Shown here: positions 56,676-64,000 of the stretch, piece after piece
Layout: each line of letters starts with the position of its first letter
How positions within the stretch are numbered: position 1 is the stretch's first letter
Position numbers and translations under genes: made by a program
The notes under the pieces: model-generated
Told to the model about the DNA's origin: nothing
The model's database searches: none
The model's input: the letters and a program-made list of their open reading frames with translations, nothing else
NCBI RefSeq assembly: GCF_020164595.1
Contig: NZ_JAIQZE010000014.1
Coordinates: 35,847 to 99,846 of the forward strand
From: Psychroflexus longus
GTDB lineage: Bacteria; Bacteroidota; Bacteroidia; Flavobacteriales; Flavobacteriaceae
Direction: 5' to 3'
Length of the DNA stretch: 64,000 nt

Positions 56676-57932
56676 ATGAGAGTTTTAATTTTCATAGTGA
56701 TGTTATTGATGGGTTGGAACGGACATTCCAACTTTATTTTGATCCCTATGGATTTTGAAACGCAAGACAATCATCTTAAAGCCTATGGAATTTCCTACTG
56801 GCTTTTAGAGAAAAATCAAAAAGTACAATGGCTTCTTAACTATAGAGGCGGTTCTTTTCTCTCTCCTTATTCTGAAGAACTCAAAAGAGAATGCACCATA
56901 AGAGGTGTCTCTTTTGAAGTGATTTCAGATTCAAAATCAGAAAAAATTTTAAAAACGATAAGCAGCCCGTCTCAAAATATGGAAGCGGTGCTACTTGAAA
57001 AGGCACCAAAAATTGCCGTTTATTCTCCACAGGGAAATGCGCCCTGGGATGATGCGGTGACCATGGTTTTGGAGTTTGCTGAAATTCCTTATAAAACGAT
57101 TTATGATAAGGAAGTTTTAAATGATGAGTTGCTTCTGTACGATTGGCTTCATTTGCATCATGAAGATTTTACAGGCCAGTATGGCAAATTTTACAGAGCC
57201 TACAGATCTGCACCCTGGTATATCGAAGAGAAAGAAGAAGCAGAAGCACTGGCTCTGTCACTTGGATACGATAAGGTTTCTGAAGAGAAACTTGCTGTAG
57301 CTAAGAAAATAAATGAATATGTCATTGGCGGTGGGTTCATGTTTGCCATGTGTAGCGCCACAGATTCATTTGATATTGCTCTATCAGCAGACGGAGTCGA
57401 TATTTGCGAGCCTATGTTTGATGGAGATGCTTCTGAATCAGGATATCAAAACAAAATAGATTACTCTAAAACTTTTGCATTTACCGATTATGTTCTGGAA
57501 AGGAACCCAATGGTGTATGAATATTCTTCTATTGACATGACAGAGAAAAGGAATATTCCAAAATCTAAAGACTACTTTACTCTGATGGATTACTCTGCGA
57601 AGTGGGATCCTATTCCTACAATGTTGTGCCAGAATCACACCGCGGTTGTAAAAGGTTTTATGGGACAAACTACGGCTTTTAATCCCACTCAGATTAAATC
57701 TAATGTGCTAATCATGGGAAAAAATAAGCTTAACGACGAAGCTCGATATATCCACGGTATAAAAGGGAAAGGTTTTTTTACGTTCTATGGAGGACACGAT
57801 CCTGAAGACTATCAACATCGGGTTGGTGATCCTAAAACAGAGCTGGAATTGCATCCAAAATCACCAGGCTACCGCCTTATTCTCAACAATATTTTGTTTC
57901 CTGCTGCAGAAAAGAAGAAGCAGAAAACTTAA
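56676..57932 (+). CDS. Conserved secreted protein, sometimes labelled asparagine synthetase B
   Basis: The 418-residue protein has a signal peptide (MRVLIFIVMLLMGWNG, cleavage near GHS). I recall Flavobacterial relatives labelled asparagine synthetase B, but no N-terminal nucleophile Cys2, PP-loop ATP site or other AsnB motif is visible. A glycine-rich turn with cysteine, GGGFMFAMCSATDSFD (about residue 228), resembles the nucleophile elbow of class I glutamine amidotransferase-like folds. Histidines in HLHHEDF and GGHDPEDYQHR could be functional. It follows dnaB by 9 bases and is probably cotranscribed. Function should be treated as unknown. Confidence 0.7.
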   Translation: MRVLIFIVMLLMGWNGHSNFILIPMDFETQDNHLKAYGISYWLLEKNQKVQWLLNYRGGSFLSPYSEELKRECTIRGVSFEVISDSKSEKILKTISSPSQNMEAVLLEKAPKIAVYSPQGNAPWDDAVTMVLEFAEIPYKTIYDKEVLNDELLLYDWLHLHHEDFTGQYGKFYRAYRSAPWYIEEKEEAEALALSLGYDKVSEEKLAVAKKINEYVIGGGFMFAMCSATDSFDIALSADGVDICEPMFDGDASESGYQNKIDYSKTFAFTDYVLERNPMVYEYSSIDMTEKRNIPKSKDYFTLMDYSAKWDPIPTMLCQNHTAVVKGFMGQTTAFNPTQIKSNVLIMGKNKLNDEARYIHGIKGKGFFTFYGGHDPEDYQHRVGDPKTELELHPKSPGYRLILNNILFPAAEKKKQKT

Positions 57933-57936
57933 ATTT

Positions 57937-58692
57937 CTACTCAAATATTTTTTTCTTTCTGAGTTCAAAGTTTTGACCCAAGTAAACTTTTCTTACCATT
58001 TCATCACTTGCCAGATCTTCAGGATTTCCATGTTTCAAGATACCACCTTCGAACATTAGGTATGTTCTGTCTGTAATCGCTAGTGTTTCCTGTACGTTGT
58101 GGTCTGTGATCAGAATACCAATGTTTTTATCCTTAAGCTGAGCTACGATTTTTTGAATGTCTTCCACTGCCACGGGATCTACACCAGCAAATGGTTCATC
58201 CAGCAAGATAAATTTTGGATCTGTGGCGAGTGCTCGAGCAATCTCAGTTCGCCGTCTCTCACCACCAGAAAGTAAATCTCCCCGATTGGTTCTAATGTGA
58301 TTTAAACCAAACTCACTGATCAAAGATTCCATCTTTTCCTCGCGTTGCTTTTTGTTCAGGTCAGTCAGCTCTAAAACGCTCATGATGTTGTCCTCTATAC
58401 TCAGTTTTCTAAAAATAGAAGCCTCCTGAGCTAAATAACCGATACCATTTTGAGCCCGCTTGTACATAGGATATTTGGTAATATTCGTATCATCCAGATA
58501 AATATTTCCGCCGTTGGGCTTTATTAAGCCGACAATCATATAAAAAGAAGTGGTCTTCCCTGCTCCATTAGGACCTAGAAGACCAACAATTTCACCCTGA
58601 GTAACCTCAACGCTTATGCCCTTGACAACTCTTACACCTTTATAAGATTTAATAAGATTATCTGCTCTTAAAGTTGCTCGATTTGAACTCAT
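57937..58692 (-). CDS. lptB: Lipopolysaccharide export ABC ATPase LptB
   Basis: The 251-residue ATPase has Walker A GPNGAGKTT (about residue 39), the Q-loop GYLAQEASIFRKLS, signature LLSGGERRRTEIARAL, Walker B FILLDEPFAGVDP and the H-loop TDHNVQETL. The EASIFRKL and ERRR features mark LptB. It powers LPS extraction from the inner membrane through LptF/G, one of which is at 52852-53928. It is the last gene of a five-gene operon with kdsD and tatC, overlapping the preceding gene by 4 bases. Confidence 0.95.
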   Translation of the reverse strand: MSSNRATLRADNLIKSYKGVRVVKGISVEVTQGEIVGLLGPNGAGKTTSFYMIVGLIKPNGGNIYLDDTNITKYPMYKRAQNGIGYLAQEASIFRKLSIEDNIMSVLELTDLNKKQREEKMESLISEFGLNHIRTNRGDLLSGGERRRTEIARALATDPKFILLDEPFAGVDPVAVEDIQKIVAQLKDKNIGILITDHNVQETLAITDRTYLMFEGGILKHGNPEDLASDEMVRKVYLGQNFELRKKKIFE

Positions 58693-59354
58693 AACTTGAT
58701 TTTTCTGGAAGATTTCACACCAAAGATAATCATCTCAACAACACCTATAAGCATGATAGAATAAGCTAAAAGTTCTATACTTTCTTCGGAAGCATCCTTT
58801 ACAGGTCTCATAAAGTCTCTCAATTCTACTATCTTCTCGCCGTTTTCTGAAATCACATATTTGTGGTGTGTATCTCTTAGTAAATCGATCCACATTAACT
58901 TACGCCCATAAAGTCTTGAAAAGACATGAAGTATAACAAGACCTGAAAAGAAAAAGGCAAACCCATAAGTTTTTGAAATAGAAACGATTTCTAGAATTAG
59001 TTTTTTCCAATTCTTTATAAGCATGATAATAACAGCTATAACAATCACAAGTGAAATCACTTGCCAGGCTTTGTCAAAAAGCTGAGTGTTCAGCCAGAAA
59101 TCAAACTCTCTTACAAAATGAACTCCCAGAAATCCAGCAAGTGTTAAATTAAAAATTTTAAAGTTCTTAGCTTTTGAAGAAAATCCAATAAGTAGTAAGG
59201 AACTAATCAGTAATAGTACTTCTTGAGTAATTTCAATTAAAGAATCTTCCTTCACTTCACCTTCTGCGAAATCGAATTGTATAGCCAAAGACATCAAAAA
59301 CATAAGACCTGCATATGCAAAAAGCCTAACAATAAGTGGATATAGGGGTTTCAT
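58689..59354 (-). CDS. Six-helix inner membrane protein, function unknown
   Basis: The 221-residue protein has about six hydrophobic segments (around residues 5-28, 42-60, 68-85, 97-117, 125-150, 193-213) and a short polar loop with DTHHKYVISENGEK before the last helix. I do not recognise a family. It overlaps lptB by 4 bases and lies 9 bases after the AhpD-like gene, inside the kdsD-tatC-lptB operon, so an envelope role is plausible but unproven. Confidence 0.7.
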   Translation of the reverse strand: MKPLYPLIVRLFAYAGLMFLMSLAIQFDFAEGEVKEDSLIEITQEVLLLISSLLLIGFSSKAKNFKIFNLTLAGFLGVHFVREFDFWLNTQLFDKAWQVISLVIVIAVIIMLIKNWKKLILEIVSISKTYGFAFFFSGLVILHVFSRLYGRKLMWIDLLRDTHHKYVISENGEKIVELRDFMRPVKDASEESIELLAYSIMLIGVVEMIIFGVKSSRKIKL

Positions 59355-59363
59355 AGGTTTAAT

Positions 59364-59723
59364 TTATTCTGTTTTACCAAATTTATTTTCTAAAGCTTCC
59401 CAATATTCAAAAGCTCTTCTCAGATGAGGAATAACTATTGTACCCCCTACAAGTGTTCCAATACTCAAAGCTTCGACCACTTGTGCCCTTTTAAGTCCTT
59501 CTTTATAAGATGATTCTAAGTGATATTTTACACAGTCATCACATCTCAACACCAATGAAGATACTAAACCTAAGAGCTCTTTGGTTTTAACATCCAAAGC
59601 ACCTTCAGTAAAAGAATTGGTGTCCAGATTAAAAATCCGCTTCAAGACCTTATTGTTTTCTTCTAAAATCTTACCGTTCATCCTAGCTCTATAGGCCTCG
59701 AATTCGTCAACTAAATCAATCAT
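59364..59723 (-). CDS. AhpD-like carboxymuconolactone decarboxylase family protein
   Basis: The 119-residue helical protein carries the redox motif CDDCVKYH (CxxCxxxH, about residue 58) typical of AhpD-like members rather than true decarboxylases. It also has the glycine-rich SIGTLVGGTIVIPHL end. Such proteins often act in peroxide or disulfide relay. It is cytoplasmic by sequence. It lies 2 bases after tatC and 9 before the membrane protein gene in the same operon. Confidence 0.88.
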   Translation of the reverse strand: MIDLVDEFEAYRARMNGKILEENNKVLKRIFNLDTNSFTEGALDVKTKELLGLVSSLVLRCDDCVKYHLESSYKEGLKRAQVVEALSIGTLVGGTIVIPHLRRAFEYWEALENKFGKTE

Positions 59724-59725
59724 AA

Positions 59726-60571
59726 TTATTTATTTGTTTTTTGCTTTTCTTGTTTACGTTGTTTTCTTAATACTAGTTTTGAAATTAAAATACTGATTTC
59801 ATACAAAATCAAGACTGGAATCGCCACGATTACCTGACTGGCAATATCTGGCGGAGTAATCAATGCGGAAATGATCAATATAAAAACCAATGAATACTTC
59901 CTGTTTTTCTTCAAAAATTCTGGTGTGACCAAACCAACTTTAGTAAGGAAATAGATAATCACTGGTAACTCAAATATAAGTCCGCTTGCCAGCACAGAAG
60001 CCCTTACAAGTCCTATATAACTACTAAGGTCAAAGTCATTGAACACAACTTCACTCACAGTATAGCTACCCAGAAAATTTATGGATAACGGAGTGATGAC
60101 ATAATATCCAAATAATACACCCAGCATAAATAAAAATGAAGTCACGAAGATAAAACCTCTACCAGATTTTTTTTCTGAAGACTCCAGTCCTGGAGCAATA
60201 AAGGCCCAAAACTGATAGATGACATAAGGAAATGAGATGATAAAACCAGCTGTTATCGATGTCCAGATGTGTGCACTGAACTGCCCCGCCATAGTTCTAC
60301 TTTGTATCCTAAAAGGGAGTTCGTCAAAACAGAAACTTTCCTGGAGATTGAGATATTCTGAAATAGTACAAAGTAAGCTATAGGTGTAAAAATCGGCGTT
60401 TTTTGGACCAAAGATGATCACGTCGAAAATGAAAGATTTCATTGCGAAAGCTATTGCACCAGCGATTAGTATTGCCAACACGGCCTTCAATAAATGCCAT
60501 CTCAATTCTTCAAGATGATCCAAAAATGACATATCATTTGGATCCTTTCTCGTCTTCGCTTTTTTTGCCAT
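59726..60571 (-). CDS. tatC: Twin-arginine translocase subunit TatC
   Basis: The 281-residue protein has six membrane helices and TatC motifs: MSFLDHLEELRWHLLKAV at the N-terminus with the conserved acidic residue, FAPFI-type region YQFWAFIAPGLESSEK, and a C-terminal VIVAIPVLILYEISI helix. It is longer than E. coli TatC, mainly by a loop (FCFDELPFRIQSRTMAGQF) with two cysteines nearby. It recognises twin-arginine signal peptides. It lies 1 base after kdsD and 2 bases before the AhpD-like gene; tatA is not in the window. Confidence 0.95.
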   Translation of the reverse strand: MAKKAKTRKDPNDMSFLDHLEELRWHLLKAVLAILIAGAIAFAMKSFIFDVIIFGPKNADFYTYSLLCTISEYLNLQESFCFDELPFRIQSRTMAGQFSAHIWTSITAGFIISFPYVIYQFWAFIAPGLESSEKKSGRGFIFVTSFLFMLGVLFGYYVITPLSINFLGSYTVSEVVFNDFDLSSYIGLVRASVLASGLIFELPVIIYFLTKVGLVTPEFLKKNRKYSLVFILIISALITPPDIASQVIVAIPVLILYEISILISKLVLRKQRKQEKQKTNK

Positions 60572-60572
60572 A

Positions 60573-61535
60573 TTAAATGATGCCTTCTTTTACAAGATTA
60601 TGAAGATGGACAATTCCAGCATATTCTCCAGAATCTACAGCTATAAGTTGAGTGATATCATTATTTTCCAAAAGCTCCAAGGCATCTATTGCCATTGCTG
60701 AATTTTTAATGGTTTTAGGGTTTTTAGACATGATATCCTTAGCCTTAAGTTTGGTGAAATCTTCTGTGGAACTTAACATTCTTCTTAAATCACCATCAGT
60801 TATGATTCCAACAACTCTTCCGTTTTCCAAAACTGCAGTAACCCCCAGCATGTTTTTAGAAATTTCAACAATCACATCTTTTGTGGTCGTTTCTGGAGAA
60901 ACCTGAGGTTTCATGTTTTGTGAAGTAATATCTCTCACTCTTAAGTAAAGGGTTTTCCCTAAGGACCCACCAGGATGAAATCTTGCAAAGTCATCACTGG
61001 AAAACCCTCTCAGCTTGAGCAAACATACAGCTAAAGCATCTCCGAGTACAAGTTGTGCAGTAGTACTAGTGGTTGGTGCAAGATTATTTGGACAAGCCTC
61101 TTTGTCTACATAAGAATTCAAAACGAAGTCTGCTTGTTTTCCTAAAAATGAATCCTTGTTTCCTGTAATCGCTATGAGTGTGTTTTTGAAATTTTTAATG
61201 AGTGGTGCCAATACTTTAATTTCAGGAGTGTTTCCACTTTTTGAAATACAAATTACTATGTCATCTCTCAGAATAGTACCAAGATCACCATGTATAGCAT
61301 CCGCAGCATGCATAAAAACAGCTGGTGTACCTGTAGAATTGAGCGTAGCTACAATTTTGGTAGCTATAATTGCGCTTTTGCCGATACCCGTTATTACGAC
61401 GCGGCCTTTAGAATTGTAAATAGCATTTACAGCATCAGAAAAAGAGTTATCAATTAAATTTTCAAGATTTTCAATAGCTTTGGACTCTATGTGAATAATT
61501 TCCTTGGCATAAGACTGTATTGCTACATCTTTCAT
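60573..61535 (-). CDS. kdsD: Arabinose-5-phosphate isomerase (KpsF/GutQ family)
   Basis: The 320-residue protein has an N-terminal SIS sugar isomerase domain (VVITGIGKSAIIATKIV, then ISKSGNTPEIKVL at about residue 95) and two C-terminal CBS domains (about 205-320). This is the standard KdsD layout, making D-arabinose-5-phosphate for KDO in lipopolysaccharide. It is the first gene of the operon kdsD-tatC-AhpD-like-membrane protein-lptB and is read divergently from recQ. Confidence 0.93.
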   Translation of the reverse strand: MKDVAIQSYAKEIIHIESKAIENLENLIDNSFSDAVNAIYNSKGRVVITGIGKSAIIATKIVATLNSTGTPAVFMHAADAIHGDLGTILRDDIVICISKSGNTPEIKVLAPLIKNFKNTLIAITGNKDSFLGKQADFVLNSYVDKEACPNNLAPTTSTTAQLVLGDALAVCLLKLRGFSSDDFARFHPGGSLGKTLYLRVRDITSQNMKPQVSPETTTKDVIVEISKNMLGVTAVLENGRVVGIITDGDLRRMLSSTEDFTKLKAKDIMSKNPKTIKNSAMAIDALELLENNDITQLIAVDSGEYAGIVHLHNLVKEGII

Positions 61536-61554
61536 AAAATACTATATTTAACAA

Positions 61555-61584
61555 TTGCGCGCTCTTAAAGAATGCGTATATTTA
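61555..61584 (+). promoter_or_regulatory. Promoter of recQ
   Basis: TTG at 61555-61557, 19 bases, then TATATTTA (61577-61584), one mismatch from TAnnTTTG. The recQ TTG start is at 61625. Confidence 0.5.
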
Positions 61585-61590
61585 ATTTTA

Positions 61591-61598
61591 CAAAGGTA
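61591..61598 (-). promoter_or_regulatory. Promoter -7 element for the kdsD-lptB operon
   Basis: The minus strand reads TACCTTTG (TAnnTTTG), 55 bases before the kdsD ATG. It sits back-to-back with the recQ promoter. Confidence 0.45.
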
Positions 61599-61624
61599 AA
61601 TAAAACATAATAGTAACTATTCAA

Positions 61625-63808
61625 TTGGAACAAATCAATTTACATCAAGAATTAAAGAAATACTTCGGCTTTAGCGAGTTCAAAGGACTTCAAGAAAGCG
61701 TTATAAAGAGCATCATTGCCAATGAAGATACATTTGTGATAATGCCTACTGGAGGTGGTAAATCTCTGTGTTATCAACTACCAGCTTTAATAAAAGATGG
61801 AACTGCAATTGTGGTTTCTCCTCTTATTGCTCTCATGAAAAATCAAGTGGATGCCATAAGAAACATTTCAGAACACGAAGGTGTTGCTCATGTTTTAAAT
61901 TCATCGCTAAACAAAACGCAGGTCAAACAAGTAAAAGAGGACATTTCCAACGGTATTACAAAGTTGCTTTATGTTGCACCGGAGTCTCTTACCAAAACAG
62001 AATACATAGACTTTCTGAAAGATGAAAATATTTCATTTTTAGCCATTGACGAAGCGCACTGCATTTCAGAATGGGGTCACGATTTCAGACCAGAATACAG
62101 AAATCTTAAAAATATAATTGAACGGATAGGTAGCGACATCCCCATTATTGGCCTGACTGCAACTGCTACCCCAAAAGTTCAGGAGGATATTCTTAAAAAC
62201 TTAAGAATCCCAAATGCCAACACCTTCAAAGCTTCTTTTAACAGACCGAACCTCTATTACGAAATTCGGCCAAAAACAGATGAAGTAGATTCTGACATCA
62301 TCAAATTTGTAAAAAAGAATTCTGGCAAAAGTGGTATTATCTATTGTTTGAGCAGAAAGCGAGTAGAGCAACTCTCTCAAACGCTTCAGGTTAATGGCAT
62401 ACAGGCCGTTCCTTATCATGCCGGATTGGATGCGAAAACAAGAAGTAAACATCAGGATATGTTCCTGATGGAAGATATTGATGTTGTAGTGGCGACCATA
62501 GCTTTCGGGATGGGTATCGACAAACCAGATGTACGATTTGTTATACACAACGATATTCCTAAAAGTATTGAAAGCTACTACCAGGAAACGGGAAGAGCCG
62601 GAAGAGACGGCGGAGAAGGTCACTGTATCGCTTACTACAATCATAAAGACATTGAGAAGCTAGAAAAATTCATGAGTGGTAAACCTATCGCTGAACAGGA
62701 AATTGGTCACGCCCTCCTTCAGGATGTTGTTGCTTTTGCTGAAAGCTCTATTTCTCGAAGAAAATACATTCTTCACTATTTTGGAGAAGAATTTGACAAT
62801 GAAACGGGTGAAGGCGGTGATATGGACGATAATGTGCGGTATCCAAAAACCAAGAAAGAAGCCAAAGAAGATGTCGAGCTTATTTTAAAAACAGTAAAAG
62901 AAACTGGACAACTTTTCAAATCCAAGGAAATTGTTCACACCCTTACAGGTAAAACGAATGTGCTTATAAAATCTAATAAGGCAGATACTCTAGAAATTTT
63001 TGGAGCTGGAAAAGATAAACCAGCCAGTTATTGGACAGCCTTATTGAGGCAAGTAATCATATTTGGATTTCTTAAAAAAGAATTGGAGTCCTACGGCGTT
63101 GTAAAAATACGTCCTGAAGGAGAAGAGTTTTTAAAAAGTCCTACTTCTTTCATGATGACGGAAGACAATGACTTCAGCCAAGCTACTAGCACCACATCTT
63201 CACAACCTACTGGAGGAACCGATGAGAAGTTGCTCAAAATGCTGAAAGATTTACGTAAGAAGATTGCTAAACGAAAAGAAGTTCCACCTTTCGTCGTTTT
63301 TCAAGATCCTTCTCTTGAAGATATGGCTTTAAAATACCCCATAAATAAAGAAGAACTCGTCAATATTCATGGTGTTGGTGAAGGAAAGGCTAAAAAATTT
63401 GGAAGCGAGTTCATTAATCTTATTCAAAACTATGTAGAAGAGAATGACATTTTAAGACCAGATGACCTGGTAGTTAAAAGTACAGGTGCCAATAGCGCCA
63501 ATAAGCTTTATATTATCCAGAATATTGATAGAAAACTCCCACTCACAGACATTGCTCAAGGTAAAGGGTTTGAGATGAAGGATTTTATCAAAGAAATGGA
63601 AGCTATTGTCTTCAGTGGCACCAAACTCAATATCGATTACTGGCTGGACGATCTGTTGGACGAAGACCAACAGGAAGAGATACATGACTATTTCTTGGAA
63701 GCAGATTCAGATAGTATCAATGAAGCCATCGATGAATTTGATGGTGATTATGATGAAGAAGAACTAAGGCTCTATAGAATCAAATTTATAAGCGAAGAAG
63801 CAAATTAG
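61625..63808 (+). CDS. recQ: ATP-dependent DNA helicase RecQ without zinc cysteines
   Basis: The 727-residue helicase starts at a TTG (MEQINLHQELKKYFGF). No closer ATG fits, because the next lies past the Q-motif. Motifs are complete: Walker A MPTGGGKSLCYQ, DEAH AIDEAHCISEWGHDFRPEY, TGLTATATP and QETGRAGRDG. The RQC domain follows, but the four zinc cysteines are missing: after SRRKYILHYFGEEF comes an acidic GEGGDMDDNVR. An HRDC domain lies near residues 535-610, followed by a further C-terminal extension. It unwinds DNA in recombination and repair. Confidence 0.95.
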   Translation: MEQINLHQELKKYFGFSEFKGLQESVIKSIIANEDTFVIMPTGGGKSLCYQLPALIKDGTAIVVSPLIALMKNQVDAIRNISEHEGVAHVLNSSLNKTQVKQVKEDISNGITKLLYVAPESLTKTEYIDFLKDENISFLAIDEAHCISEWGHDFRPEYRNLKNIIERIGSDIPIIGLTATATPKVQEDILKNLRIPNANTFKASFNRPNLYYEIRPKTDEVDSDIIKFVKKNSGKSGIIYCLSRKRVEQLSQTLQVNGIQAVPYHAGLDAKTRSKHQDMFLMEDIDVVVATIAFGMGIDKPDVRFVIHNDIPKSIESYYQETGRAGRDGGEGHCIAYYNHKDIEKLEKFMSGKPIAEQEIGHALLQDVVAFAESSISRRKYILHYFGEEFDNETGEGGDMDDNVRYPKTKKEAKEDVELILKTVKETGQLFKSKEIVHTLTGKTNVLIKSNKADTLEIFGAGKDKPASYWTALLRQVIIFGFLKKELESYGVVKIRPEGEEFLKSPTSFMMTEDNDFSQATSTTSSQPTGGTDEKLLKMLKDLRKKIAKRKEVPPFVVFQDPSLEDMALKYPINKEELVNIHGVGEGKAKKFGSEFINLIQNYVEENDILRPDDLVVKSTGANSANKLYIIQNIDRKLPLTDIAQGKGFEMKDFIKEMEAIVFSGTKLNIDYWLDDLLDEDQQEEIHDYFLEADSDSINEAIDEFDGDYDEEELRLYRIKFISEEAN

Positions 63809-63831
63809 AAGTAATCCAATTTTAAAATATT

Positions 63832-63870
63832 ACAAAAAACCCCAACTTGAATAAAGTTGGGGTTTTTTGT
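63832..63870 (+). terminator. Terminator after recQ
   Basis: Stem ACAAAAAACCCCAACT / AGTTGGGGTTTTTTGT with a 7-base loop and T-run, 24 bases past the recQ stop. Confidence 0.92.
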
Positions 63871-63879
63871 AATATTTTA

Positions 63880-64000
63880 TGTCCCGTCCTAATATAGCGA
63901 TACACTAAAATCAAGTGTATATGGAATCACCAACAAATAAAGGGTATGTAAAGCGAACCCAAAAAGATTATTCGCTTTCTTTTAAGCTTCAGGTAGTCGA
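63880..64000 (+). mobile_element. Left end of an IS3-like insertion sequence, truncated by window edge
   Basis: A sequence starting TGTCCCGTCCTAATA, of the TG-initial type seen at IS3-family ends, begins just after the recQ terminator and leads into a transposase-like reading frame. A perfect 7-base inverted repeat ATACACT / AGTGTAT (63900-63920) precedes the start codon. The right end and target duplication lie outside the window, so the boundaries are inferred. Confidence 0.6.
63921..64000 (+). CDS. IS3-family transposase OrfA, 5' part only
   Basis: From ATG 63921 the frame stays open to the window edge, 26 codons. The peptide includes VKRTQKDYSLSFKLQVV, which resembles the start of IS3-family OrfA helix-turn-helix proteins (the .Y...FK..VV pattern). 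OrfA binds the element's ends and is normally joined to the integrase OrfB by frameshifting. The rest is not in the window. Confidence 0.6.
   Translation, partial: MESPTNKGYVKRTQKDYSLSFKLQVV

Overview
This window is chromosomal DNA of a member of the Bacteroidota, most likely family Flavobacteriaceae. The DNA is visibly AT-rich. Shine-Dalgarno sequences are not evident before most genes. At least eighteen genes or operons are preceded by the Bacteroidota-type -7 element TAnnTTTG, in several cases with a TTG 19-20 bases further upstream. The gene content fits the same group: fused SecDF, bshC, a DUF4295 gene beside rpmG, a split transketolase, DUF2911, DUF6588 and DUF4197 genes, and an IcmF-type fused acyl-CoA mutase. 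I cannot name the genus from sequence alone.

Layout. 1-2.6 kb: the 5' part of a class V aminotransferase, a 2TM protein, folA and a BamA-like outer membrane protein. 2.6-11.5 kb (minus): glutathione peroxidase, a TlpA-like thioredoxin, aconitase, then a four-gene operon of two SurA-like prolyl isomerases, a related lipoprotein and a MoxR ATPase. 11.5-14.2 kb: SRPBCC protein, Skp/OmpH chaperone, guaB. 14.3-16.7 kb: a small, poorly conserved island with two small orphan genes, a frameshifted lipoprotein gene, a HigB-HigA toxin-antitoxin pair with a likely operator, and a repeat-like intergenic patch. 16.7-23 kb: icmF, DUF4197 lipoprotein, alpha/beta hydrolase, a cytoplasmic-looking BtuF-like protein and a small eight-cysteine protein. 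23-28.3 kb: thrS-infC-rpmI-rplT and htpG. infC has no AUG/GUG/UUG start for its N-domain and appears to begin at AUA.

28.5-39.6 kb: TetR-like regulator plus UbiB-like kinase, fabH-type synthase, secDF, gyrB-DUF6588-mdh, and DUF2911. 39.8-49.1 kb (minus): PLP decarboxylase, bshC, rimO, rpmB-rpmG-DUF4295, ftsY, cinA, a fumarylacetoacetase-family enzyme and a DnaQ-like exonuclease. 49.2-57.9 kb: a BLUF blue-light sensor, the two transketolase halves, tgt, an LptF/LptG permease, accA, dnaB (preceded by three DnaA boxes) and a secreted conserved protein. 57.9-63.8 kb: an envelope operon kdsD-tatC-AhpD-like-membrane protein-lptB, read divergently from recQ. The right edge cuts the first ~120 bases of an IS3-like insertion sequence.

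Most of the window is core metabolism, envelope biogenesis (SurA/Skp-type chaperones, BamA-like protein, LptB, LptF/G, KdsD, SecDF, TatC) and information processing. I found no CRISPR array, tRNA, rRNA, phage or obvious new multi-gene defence system. The observations most worth a second look are the AUA start of infC, the DnaA-box cluster before dnaB, loss of the zinc-binding cysteines in both Tgt and RecQ, the duplicated four-cysteine protein, the stand-alone BLUF protein and the 14.3-16.7 kb island.
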